This document shows, in pieces, positions 54,712 to 63,200 of a stretch of 64,000 bases of DNA (positions are counted from its first letter, which is position 1; each line of letters starts with the position of its first letter). This DNA is from Pseudomonas sp. NFR16 (GTDB lineage: Bacteria > Pseudomonadota > Gammaproteobacteria > Pseudomonadales > Pseudomonadaceae). The translations under genes were made by a program, and so were the position numbers. The stretch covers positions 469,383 to 533,382 of the forward strand of contig NZ_FNYJ01000002.1 of assembly GCF_900108875.1 (NCBI RefSeq), given 5' to 3'. The notes under the pieces were generated by a model, which had not been told where the DNA came from, made no database searches, and worked only from the letters and a program-made list of their open reading frames with translations.

Positions 54712-55012
54712 AGGTCGGACAAACAAAAGCATGGCTTGCTGCGTGTTCGGTCGCAGAGCAGTCATCAACCTGATGCATTGGCAGATTCAGGCAGATGCGA
54801 AGGATTGACTGCCGCTGCGCGCCAGATCGCGGGGCAAGCCACGCTCCTACACGTTGACTTGACAGATACAGCGCTCCCAGCCGTCGTACTCTGTATGCCA
54901 GCGGCATCAGCCAGATCGGTGTGCTGGATTGGCCGCCGTTGCATGCCAGGTCGGGACAAGAAAACGGCGCTCACAGGAGCGCCGTTGAATGTTCTCACGA
55001 GGGGTGTCTGCT
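54712..55012. other. Intergenic region with degenerate REP and lipoprotein terminator
   Basis: 301 bp between the crotonase gene and the minus-strand lipoprotein gene. It contains a degenerate REP arm (54826-54850, gcggggcaagccacgctcc) and the terminator at 54963-54986. No gene is seen. Confidence 0.55.
54963..54986 (-). terminator. Intrinsic terminator of the Tyr/Gly-rich lipoprotein gene
   Basis: Arms AACGGCGCTC and GAGCGCCGTT with a 4-base loop, followed on the minus strand by TTCTT, 27 bp after the stop codon. Confidence 0.85.
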
Positions 55013-55591
55013 TCAGCGATTCCCGCCGCCGGGACCGCCGTGTCCGCCACGGCCGAATCCGCCGTCCTGACGAATGCCGCCTGAGGGCCTTCCCGGAGGT
55101 CGGCCTCCCCCGCCGCCACCGCCCGGATTACCGTTCCATCCCGGACGCGGACCATTACCGCCACCGCCGGGCCTTGGACCGGGCGGTGGTGGGTGATAAC
55201 CGGAGCCGCCGCCACCATGGTAGCCACCGCCACCGTGATAGCCGCCTCCCCCACCATTCCAGTGACCACCCCCATAACCGGGTCGACCGCCACCGTATCC
55301 GGGGCGACCGCCGCCATAGCCCGGGCCGTAATAGCGTGGCGGGGCGTAATACCGCGGAGGCGGCGCGTAATAGCGCGGTGCCGAGTAGTAACGCGGCGAT
55401 GAGTAATAAACTGTTGATCCGTAATATCCGGATGGAGCGTAAGGGCGATAGCCGTCGTACACATAACTGCTGCTATAGCCGCTGCCGTAGACCGGTCTTG
55501 GCAGCGTATACGTCTCTGACTCGTAATAGCCTCCGTAGCAACCTGCGAGGGACAGTGTCATCAAAACGGTAAGCAAGCTTCGTCGATACAT
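55013..55591 (-). CDS. Tyr/Pro/Gly-rich lipoprotein
   Basis: 192 residues. Lipoprotein signal LMTLSLAGC (C18). The mature protein is low complexity: residues ~20-95 are repeats of PRYYAPP and related Tyr-Tyr/Pro units, residues ~95-190 are GYGGGRPGYGGG, GGGYHGGGG and PPGPRPGGGG units. No domain is recognisable. Such Tyr- and Gly-rich chains are typical of flexible surface or wall-associated proteins. It is divergent from the guanidine operon, and has its own terminator. Confidence 0.75.
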   Translation of the reverse strand: MYRRSLLTVLMTLSLAGCYGGYYESETYTLPRPVYGSGYSSSYVYDGYRPYAPSGYYGSTVYYSSPRYYSAPRYYAPPPRYYAPPRYYGPGYGGGRPGYGGGRPGYGGGHWNGGGGGYHGGGGYHGGGGSGYHPPPPGPRPGGGGNGPRPGWNGNPGGGGGGGRPPGRPSGGIRQDGGFGRGGHGGPGGGNR

Positions 55592-55803
55592 GGCGGCCTC
55601 CCGGACCGCGATAGAGCTCGAACCAGCGGCGCTGGTCGGCGTTCTCCCAATTGCCGAGAACGTAATTTAAGACTGCCGGATCCGTTTCGAGTGCCCCAGC
55701 TCAAGCCCCAACCGCCGGACGGCGCCCCGCAACAGTGCATGTTCTTCCGCTCCCGAGACCAAGGTTTTCGCCACAGCTCCCACCTAACAAGGCCTGCCAC
55801 AAC
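55592..55803. other. Divergent region lipoprotein/guanidine operon
   Basis: 212 bp. It contains ACCAGCGGCGCTGGT (55622-55636) and an inverted repeat CGTTCTC-N9-GAGAACG (55640-55662) close to the lipoprotein start. Either could be an operator or leader hairpin. I find no clear NtrC sites. Confidence 0.4.
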
Positions 55804-55820
55804 TTGGCACAACTCTCGCT
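55804..55820 (+). promoter_or_regulatory. Sigma-54 (RpoN) promoter of the guanidine operon
   Basis: TTGGCACAACTCTCGCT: a perfect -24 element TTGGCAC and a -12 element TCGCT (consensus TTGCT) with GG and GC exactly 12 bp apart. The expected transcript would start near 55831, about 40 nt before the riboswitch aptamer. Confidence 0.65.
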
Positions 55821-55867
55821 TGGTAATCCCTGTGCAGGAGTCAACACCGGTTCGCGGCACCACAATT

Positions 55868-55970
55868 TGCAATAGCCGACTAGGGTTCCGGCTCGCTTGA
55901 AGCGAGTGGCTGGTCCGAGAGTTGGCGACCTCCAGTAGAGGTTACACGGCGGGATAAAAGCCCGGGAGAC
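55868..55970 (+). ncRNA. Guanidine-I riboswitch (ykkC motif)
   Basis: All three conserved blocks of the guanidine-I aptamer are present in order: ACTAGGGTTCCG (55879-55890), CTGGTCCGAGAG (55910-55921) and ACACGGCGGGATAAAAGCCC followed by GGGAGA (55944-55969). P1 forms from GCCGAC (55875-55880) and GTTGGC (55921-55926), and a hairpin CTCGC/GCGAG caps the second helix. A small stem ACCTC/GAGGT (55928-55942) lies between blocks two and three. It precedes an ABC importer and carboxylase operon for guanidine use. Confidence 0.93.
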
Positions 55971-56013
55971 AGGACACCAGTGGTGTCGCCGTGCTCCTGA
56001 ACGCCCCTTTTCG

Positions 56014-56024
56014 CTACTGGAGGT
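56014..56024 (+). promoter_or_regulatory. Shine-Dalgarno region of the first guanidine gene, complementary to the riboswitch
   Basis: CTACTGGAGGT contains the ribosome-binding GGAGG seven bases before the ATG at 56031. It is perfectly complementary over 11 nt to ACCTCCAGTAG at 55928-55938 inside the riboswitch. This suggests translational control by sequestration. Confidence 0.7.
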
Positions 56025-56030
56025 TTTCCA

Positions 56031-57098
56031 ATGCAGAAGTCCCCTCTCTTCGGCCTGATCACCGCAGGCCTCATCGCAGCTTTCAGCCTCTCGGCCAACG
56101 CCGCCCCGAAAAAAGACTTCGACGTCTGCTGGACGATCTATGCCGGCTGGATGCCGTGGGAGTATGCGGGCACTCAAGGCATCGTCGACAAGTGGGCCAA
56201 GAAGTACAACATCAACATCAAGGTCACCCAGCTCAACGACTACGTCGAGTCAATCAACCAGTACACCGCCGGGCAGTTCGACGGCTGCACAATGACCAAC
56301 ATGGACGCCCTCACCATTCCTGCCGCCGGTGGCGTGGAGAGCACGGCGCTGGTCGTCAGTGACTTCTCCAACGGCAACGACGGCATCGTCATCAAGGGCG
56401 ACGGCAAGAAAGTCACCGATCTGAAAGGCATGGACGTCAATCTGGTGGAGCTGTCGGTGTCCCATTACCTGCTGGCCCGCGCGCTGGACTCGGTGGACCT
56501 GACCGAGAAGGACCTCAAGGTGGTCAACACCTCCGACGCAGACATCGCGGCTGCCTTCAACACCAGCGAGGTCAAAGCCGTCACCACCTGGAACCCGATG
56601 CTGTCGGAGATCAAGGCCAAGCCTGGCGTCACTGAAGTGTTCGACTCCAGCAAGATCCCTGGCGAGATCATGGACATGATGGTCGTCAACACCCAGACCC
56701 TGAAGGACAACCCGGCACTGGGCAAGGCGTTGACCGGCGCCTGGTTCGAAGTCGTCGCACTGATGAACGCCAAATCCGACGAGTCCAGCAAGGCGCTTGA
56801 GCACATGGCCAAGGCTTCGGGTACCGATCTGGCCGGTTTCCAGTCGCAACTGGACACCACCAAGCTGTTCGCCACGCCTAAAGAAGCCCTGGAATTCGCC
56901 ACCAGCAAACAGCTGCCGAGCACCATGCGCAAGGTGGCCGACTTTTCCTTCGAACACGGCTTGTTGGGCGAAGGCGCCAAGGACTCGAGCGCGGTGGGCA
57001 TGACCTTCGCCAACAGCGTGACCGAGGGTGACAAGGGCAATCTCAAGCTGCACTTCGACCCGAGTTACGTGCAGATGGCCGCTGACGGCAAGTTGTAA
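56031..57098 (+). CDS. ABC transporter substrate-binding protein, guanidine operon (annotated elsewhere as putative urea ABC binding protein)
   Basis: 355 residues. Signal peptide LIAAFSLSANAAP. NitT/TauT-type periplasmic binding fold with WTIYAGWMPWEYAGTQGIVDKW, TNMDALTIPAAGGV and TSEVKAVTTWNPMLSE. The family is found next to urea carboxylase-type genes, and the riboswitch upstream implies guanidine or a guanidine-containing compound as ligand. It is the first gene of the operon, and its ribosome-binding site can pair with the riboswitch. Confidence 0.88.
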   Translation: MQKSPLFGLITAGLIAAFSLSANAAPKKDFDVCWTIYAGWMPWEYAGTQGIVDKWAKKYNINIKVTQLNDYVESINQYTAGQFDGCTMTNMDALTIPAAGGVESTALVVSDFSNGNDGIVIKGDGKKVTDLKGMDVNLVELSVSHYLLARALDSVDLTEKDLKVVNTSDADIAAAFNTSEVKAVTTWNPMLSEIKAKPGVTEVFDSSKIPGEIMDMMVVNTQTLKDNPALGKALTGAWFEVVALMNAKSDESSKALEHMAKASGTDLAGFQSQLDTTKLFATPKEALEFATSKQLPSTMRKVADFSFEHGLLGEGAKDSSAVGMTFANSVTEGDKGNLKLHFDPSYVQMAADGKL

Positions 57099-57124
57099 AA
57101 CCCGCTCCGCTGAAGGTCACATTT

Positions 57125-57940
57125 ATGCGTCTGATAAACCGCCGCCCGGATCGCGCCAGCCGTTTGATTCTGGTGATCCTGCCGTTCGCCCTGCTGCTGT
57201 TCGCCTACTTCACAGGCTCGGCAACGCGGCTGACGGAAAACCCCAACGACAAGCTGTTGCCCAGCGCCGTGCAAATGACGGATGCGATCAAACGTGTGGC
57301 GGTCATTCCCGACCAACGCACTGGCGAATACATCCTCTGGCAGGACACCGGCGCCAGCCTGCAGCGTCTGGCCATCGGGCTTGCGATCAGCGCAATCGTC
57401 GGATTGTGCCTGGGCATTGCATCGGGCGTGCTGCCGCTGTTCGGTGCGCCGTTGTCTCCTCTGCTGACCGTCCTGTCGATGGTGCCGCCACTGGCGATTC
57501 TGCCCATCCTGTTCATCGTCTTCGGGCTGGGCGAGCTGTCGAAAGTGATGCTGATCGTGATCGGCATTACACCCGTGCTCGCGCGTGATCTGGAGCAGCG
57601 CGCCCGGGAAATTCCGGTCGAACTGCTGATCAAGGCACAGACACTCGGCGCTTCGACATGGACGTTGATTCTGCGGGTGGTGCTGCCGCAGCTGCTGCCG
57701 CGCCTGTTGATCTCGCTGCGGCTGGTGCTGGGTTCGGCGTGGCTGTTCCTGATCGCGGCGGAAGCCATTGCGTCCACCGACGGGCTGGGTTACCGGATCT
57801 TTCTGGTGCGGCGGTATCTGGCGATGGACATGATCCTGCCTTACGTGGTCTGGATCACCTTGCTGGCCTGGCTGATGGACTGGGGCCTGAAGGCCCTCAC
57901 GCGTAAAGCGTTTCCGTGGTACGAGGGGGCGCGCGCATGA
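57125..57940 (+). CDS. ABC transporter permease, guanidine operon
   Basis: 271 residues with six transmembrane helices and the inner-membrane-component motif EQRAREIPVELLIKAQTLGAS (EAA loop). It belongs to the NitT/TauT (SsuC/TauC) permease class. It pairs with the binding protein and ATPase on either side. The stop overlaps the ATPase start (ATGA). Confidence 0.9.
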   Translation: MRLINRRPDRASRLILVILPFALLLFAYFTGSATRLTENPNDKLLPSAVQMTDAIKRVAVIPDQRTGEYILWQDTGASLQRLAIGLAISAIVGLCLGIASGVLPLFGAPLSPLLTVLSMVPPLAILPILFIVFGLGELSKVMLIVIGITPVLARDLEQRAREIPVELLIKAQTLGASTWTLILRVVLPQLLPRLLISLRLVLGSAWLFLIAAEAIASTDGLGYRIFLVRRYLAMDMILPYVVWITLLAWLMDWGLKALTRKAFPWYEGARA

Positions 57941-58701
57941 GCTTCATTTCGGTCAATAACGTCTGGCAACAATACGGCGATCAAGTGGTGCTCGAAGGCC
58001 TGAACCTGAGCATTGCCGAAGGCGAATTCTGCACCCTCGTCGGCGCATCGGGCTGCGGCAAATCGACCTTTCTGCGCTTGCTGCTGGGCCAGGAGGTGCC
58101 GAGTAAAGGCAGCATTCTGCTCGACGGCCAGCCCTTGGCCCGAGAGCCGGATGCCAGCCGCGGCGTGGTGTTTCAGCGCTACTCGGTGTTTCCGCACCTT
58201 TCGGTGCTCGACAACGTCGCGCTGGGGCTCGAACTGCCGCGCTCGGCGCTGCTGGGGCGACTGTTCGGAAAAGCCAAACGCGACGCGCGGGAGCAGGCTT
58301 CGGTGCTGCTGCACAAGGTTGGCCTGGGCCACGCGCTGGACAAATACCCGACGCAGCTGTCAGGCGGCATGCAACAACGTCTCGCCATCGCCCAGGCGCT
58401 GATCATGAAACCTCGCGTGCTGTTGCTCGACGAGCCCTTCGGCGCACTCGACCCAGGCATCCGCAAGGACATGCACGCGCTGCTGCTGGACTTGTGGCGC
58501 GAGACGCAACTGACCGTGTTCATGGTCACCCATGACCTGTCCGAAGGCTTCAATCTCGGCACGCGCCTGATGGTCTTCGACAAAGTCCGCCACGACCCGC
58601 ACGCCCCCGGTGCCTACGGCGCCCGCATCACTTACGACATTCCCCTGAACAGCGATCGCCGCGCCGCGCGAGCGGCCATCGAATCGCTGCAAACGGCTTG
58701 A
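57937..58701 (+). CDS. ABC transporter ATP-binding protein, guanidine operon
   Basis: 254 residues: Walker A GASGCGKST, signature LSGGMQQR, Walker B VLLLDEPFGALD, and H-loop MVTHDLSEG. It powers import through the adjacent permease. The ATG at 57937 overlaps the permease stop, so I do not use the earlier in-frame codon. A C-terminal extension after the ATPase core (about residue 215 on) is as in TauB-like proteins from this operon class. Confidence 0.92.
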   Translation: MSFISVNNVWQQYGDQVVLEGLNLSIAEGEFCTLVGASGCGKSTFLRLLLGQEVPSKGSILLDGQPLAREPDASRGVVFQRYSVFPHLSVLDNVALGLELPRSALLGRLFGKAKRDAREQASVLLHKVGLGHALDKYPTQLSGGMQQRLAIAQALIMKPRVLLLDEPFGALDPGIRKDMHALLLDLWRETQLTVFMVTHDLSEGFNLGTRLMVFDKVRHDPHAPGAYGARITYDIPLNSDRRAARAAIESLQTA

Positions 58702-58712
58702 AGGATTTCGAC

Positions 58713-59438
58713 ATGACTGATTCAACCACTGTGTTCCCGGTTTTCGCCGAAGAGCTGCTGCCTGGCGGCGGCCACCTGTCTTTCGTGCTCAAACGTGGCG
58801 AGCTGCTGCGCCTGACCGACATCAATGGCAACGCCAACGTCAGCCTGACGATGTTCAACGCCCACGAAAAAACCGAGCGGCTGAACCTGCCCGACAGCCT
58901 CAAATGCCAACACACCGCCAAGCTGACCACCGGCCATTGCCTGTATTCGGACATGGGCCGCGTATTGGCGGCAATCACCGCTGACACTTGCGGCTGGAGC
59001 GACAGCATCGGCGGCGTGCTGTGCGCCGAAGAAGTGACTGAAAAATATGGCCAGGGCCGCTATCAGGAACTGCGCAACGGCTTCTTCCGCAACGGCGCCG
59101 ACAACTTGCTGGTGGAAATGGGCAAATGGGGGCTGGGGCTGTCCGATCTGTTGATGACCCTGAACCTGTTCAGTCGGGTCAACGTCGATGATCACGGCGC
59201 CCTCGCCTTCGTCCCCGGCAATGCCAAAGCGGGAGACTACATCGAGCTCTATGCCCCGATGGACACGCTGGTCGTGCTGACCGCGCTGCAACACCCGATG
59301 GACCCCAATCCCGACTATGCCCCGCAGCCCGTGAAGCTGAGCTGGATGAAAGCTGACGCCAGTGTCGCCGAGCACTGCCGCACCTCACGCGAGGAAAACG
59401 TGCGCGGCTTCTTCAATACCGACCGCCTGTTCGCCTGA
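58713..59438 (+). CDS. Carboxyguanidine deiminase subunit (urea carboxylase-associated protein 1, DUF1989)
   Basis: 241 residues from the ATG that follows AAGGA. DUF1989 motifs: [21 protein letters not shown] and [13 protein letters not shown]. With its partner it forms a metal-dependent deiminase that turns carboxyguanidine into allophanate, releasing ammonia (CgdA/CgdB in the published system; I do not try to say which letter fits). It was named for urea metabolism before the guanidine pathway was found. It overlaps the region after the ATPase gene by no more than the spacer. Confidence 0.87.
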   Translation: MTDSTTVFPVFAEELLPGGGHLSFVLKRGELLRLTDINGNANVSLTMFNAHEKTERLNLPDSLKCQHTAKLTTGHCLYSDMGRVLAAITADTCGWSDSIGGVLCAEEVTEKYGQGRYQELRNGFFRNGADNLLVEMGKWGLGLSDLLMTLNLFSRVNVDDHGALAFVPGNAKAGDYIELYAPMDTLVVLTALQHPMDPNPDYAPQPVKLSWMKADASVAEHCRTSREENVRGFFNTDRLFA

Positions 59439-59449
59439 GGAGGCCTGCC

Positions 59450-60079
59450 ATGAACACTGCACACACCCACACGAACGCCCCCGTTTCCATCACCCACATT
59501 CCGGCAGGCGAACCGTCGCTGACCGAGCTCAAGGCCGGGCAGACCCTGCGCCTGCTCGACCTGGAAGGCAATCAGGCGGTCGATACGCTGTTCTACAGTC
59601 TGGCCAACCCGCGCGAGCGCTATGACGTACAGCGCACGTTGCGTCGGCAGAACAACGTTTATCTGAGCAAGGGCAGCGTGCTGTATTCCAACCTCGGCAA
59701 ACCGATGCTGACCATCGTCGAAGACACCTGCGGGCGCCACGACACCCTTGGCGGCGCCTGTGCGCAAGAGAGCAACACCGTGCGTTACGCGCTGGAAAAA
59801 CGCCACATGCACAGCTGCCGCGACAACTACCTGCGCGCCTGTATGCACGACGGCCGCCTGGGCAAGCGCGACATCAGCCCGAACATCAACTTCTTCATGA
59901 ATGTGCCGGTCACCGCGGAAGGCGGCCTGACCTTTGAAGACGGCATCTCCGGCGCGGGTAAGTACGTGGAACTGCGCGCTGAAATGGACGTGATCGTGCT
60001 GATATCCAACTGTCCGCAGCTGAACAATCCGTGCAACGGCTACAACCCGACGCCCGCTGAATTGTTGGTGTGGGATTGA
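59450..60079 (+). CDS. Carboxyguanidine deiminase subunit (urea carboxylase-associated protein 2, DUF1989)
   Basis: 209 residues; AGGAGG precedes the ATG. Motifs: [39 protein letters not shown] with Cys and His ligands for metal, and [11 protein letters not shown]. It resembles the preceding protein in fold and should form the heteromeric deiminase with it. It is 11 bp downstream of it. The segment to the carboxylase (125 bp) contains a hairpin with GCGCGA/TCGCGC arms (60110-60131). Confidence 0.87.
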   Translation: MNTAHTHTNAPVSITHIPAGEPSLTELKAGQTLRLLDLEGNQAVDTLFYSLANPRERYDVQRTLRRQNNVYLSKGSVLYSNLGKPMLTIVEDTCGRHDTLGGACAQESNTVRYALEKRHMHSCRDNYLRACMHDGRLGKRDISPNINFFMNVPVTAEGGLTFEDGISGAGKYVELRAEMDVIVLISNCPQLNNPCNGYNPTPAELLVWD

Positions 60080-60204
60080 GCGAGCGGCGCTCACCGATCT
60101 GACGTTTCGGCGCGAGGGACGGCCTTCGCGCAACCAGTACCACAGCGGGACGGCCCGCTACCCCAGTTCGGGATCGATGCTCGTCGGTCTCCAGGGTCAA
60201 TGCC

Positions 60205-63200
60205 ATGTTCGACACACTGCTGATCGCCAACCGCGGCGCCATCGCCTGCCGCATTCTGCGCACCCTGCGCACCTTGAACGTCGAGGGCGTGGCGGTTTAT
60301 TCCGAAGCCGATGCCGCCAGCCTGCATATTCTCGAAGCCGATCAGGCCCACAGCCTCGGCGAAGGCGGCGCGGCCGGGACTTACCTGGCGGTGGACAAGA
60401 TTCTCGCCATCGCGCAATCCACCGGCGCCAAAGCCATTCACCCAGGCTATGGGTTTCTTTCCGAAAACGCCGCGTTCGCACAAGCGTGTGAAGACGCGGG
60501 CATCGCTTTCGTCGGTCCGACGCCTGAGCAACTGCGCGTGTTCGGGCTCAAGCACACCGCCCGCGCGCTGGCCAGACAGCATGGCGTGCCGATGCTCGAA
60601 GGCACCGAACTGCTCGACAGTGTCGAGGCGGCCCTGAACGCAGCATCGGCGATCGGCTACCCGGTGATGCTGAAAAGTACGGCGGGCGGGGGCGGCATCG
60701 GCATGCGCGTGTGCCGCAGCGCCAGCGAGCTGAGCGAATCGTTCGAGGCGGTCAAGCGTCTGGGGCAGAACAACTTCAGCGACGCAGGCGTGTTTCTGGA
60801 GAAGTATATTCAGCGCGCTCGTCATCTGGAGGTTCAGGTATTCGGCGATGGTCAGGGGGATGTCATTGCGCTGGGCGTGCGGGATTGTTCGGTGCAGCGG
60901 CGCAACCAGAAAGTGCTCGAAGAAACCCCCGCGCCAAACCTGCCCACCGGCATGGCCGATGAATTGTGCGCCGCAGCGATCCAACTGGCGAAAGCCGTCA
61001 GTTATCGCAGCGCGGGCACGGTCGAATTCGTCTTTGACAGCGATGATCAGCGCTTTTATTTCCTTGAAGTGAACACGCGGCTGCAGGTCGAACACGGCGT
61101 CACCGAGCAGGTTTGGGGCGTCGATCTGGTGGCGTGGATGATTCAACTGGCGGCCGGTGATCTGCCGCCATTGCCGCAGTTGGCTGCGAAACTCAAACCG
61201 GACGGTCATGCGATTCAGGCACGCCTGTACGCCGAAGATCCGGGCCGGGATTTTCAGCCAAGCCCTGGCCTGCTGACTTCGGTGCAGTTTCCGCCCGCCG
61301 ATGGTCGACAGCTGCGCATCGACACGTGGGTCGAAGCCGGTTGCGAGATCCCGCCGTTCTTCGATCCGATGATCGCCAAAGTCATCAGTTGGGCGCCTGA
61401 TCGGGCAGCGGCCAGTGCCGGGCTGTCGAAGGCGTTGAGCGAGTCGCGCCTGTACGGCGTCGAAACCAATCGCGACTATCTGCGCCAGATCATCGACGAT
61501 GCGCCCTTCGCCAGCGGCCAGCCGTGGACGCGCTGCCTGGAAGGTCTGGTGTACCGCGCCGACACATTCGAAGTCATCAGCGGTGGCACCCAGACCAGTG
61601 TTCAGGACTATCCGGCGCGCCTGGGCTACTGGGCAGTCGGCGTTCCACCGTCAGGGCCGATGGACAGCCGCTCGCTGCGCCTGGGCAATCGCTTGCTGGG
61701 CAACCCGCTAGGCTGCGCCGCGCTGGAAATCACCATGAGCGGGCCGATGCTGCGCTTCAATACCGACGCGGTCGTGGCGGTGACGGGTGCGGTGATCCCG
61801 GTGGCGCTGGATGGCAAAGCGCAGCCGATGAATCAATCGCTGCGGGTTCCGGCCGGTTCGACCTTGTCGCTCGGGACGATCGCCGGCGCCGGCGCGCGCA
61901 GTTACCTGTGTCTGCGCGGCGGGCTGGATGTGCCGGATTATCTGGGCAGCAAGAGCACGTTCACACTGGGTCAGTTCGGTGGACACGGGGGACGTGCGTT
62001 GCGTGCCGGTGATGTCCTTCATCTCGCGCCGCTGGTGGACCGCAGCGCCGGTCAGCAACTGGCCGCCGAATTGATCGCCGATCTGCCGACGGTGCGGGAC
62101 ATCCGGGTGATTTACGGCCCGCACGGCGCGCCGGAATACTTCACCGAAGCCTACATCAAGACATTTTTCGACACCGACTGGGAGGTGCATTTCAACTCCA
62201 GCCGCACCGGCGTCCGCCTGATCGGACCGAAACCTGAATGGGTGCGCGCTGACGGCGGCGAAGCCGGTTTGCACCCCTCGAATATCCACGACAATCCTTA
62301 TGCCATCGGGGCAGTGGATTTCACCGGCGACATGCCGGTGATTCTTGGCCCGGACGGCCCGAGCCTGGGCGGCTTCGTGTGCCCGGTGACCATCATCGAG
62401 GCCGATCTGTGGCAATTGGGGCAGCTTAAGGCGGGGGATAAAGTCCGGTTTCACCCCGTCAGCCTCGAAGCCGCGCGAACAGCCTTTTGCAGCGGCGTGG
62501 ATGACGCCTCTGATATCGCGTCCAATCCTCAGTCCTGTAGGAGCGCGCTTGCCCGCGATGACGATGGATCAGCCGCCAGAGATGCAATGGATGTACCGGC
62601 CTCTTCGCGGGCAAGCGCGCTCGTACAGGGAGCGGCGCTGACCTCGCCGATTGTGTTGGACATTGGTGTCGCCGACACGCGCCTCGTCGCTCGCCTGTCC
62701 GGCGATACGCACCTGTTGCTGGAGATTGGCGCGCCGGAGCTGGACCTGGTGCTGCGTTTTCGGGGCCACGCGCTGATGCAGGCGCTGGAAGGCAAGCGCC
62801 TTGCGGGCGTGATCGACCTGACGCCGGGCATTCGCTCCCTGCAAGTGCATTACCAGCCCGAGCAACTGCCGCTGACCGAACTCCTCGCTGTCGTCGCGGG
62901 TGAATGGGACGGCGTCTGCGCCAGCAAGAATCTTGAGGTGCCTTCGCGCATCGTGCACCTGCCGCTGTCGTGGGACGACCCGGCCTGTCAGCTGGCCATC
63001 GAGAAGTACATGACGACCGTGCGCAAGGATGCGCCGTGGTGCCCGAGCAATCTTGAGTTCATCCGTCGCATCAACGACCTGCCGAACCTGGACGAAGTGC
63101 AACGTACAGTGTTCGACGCCAGCTATCTGGTCATGGGGCTGGGAGATGTCTACCTCGGCGCGCCCGTCGCCACGCCGCTGGACCCGCGCCATCGGCTGGT

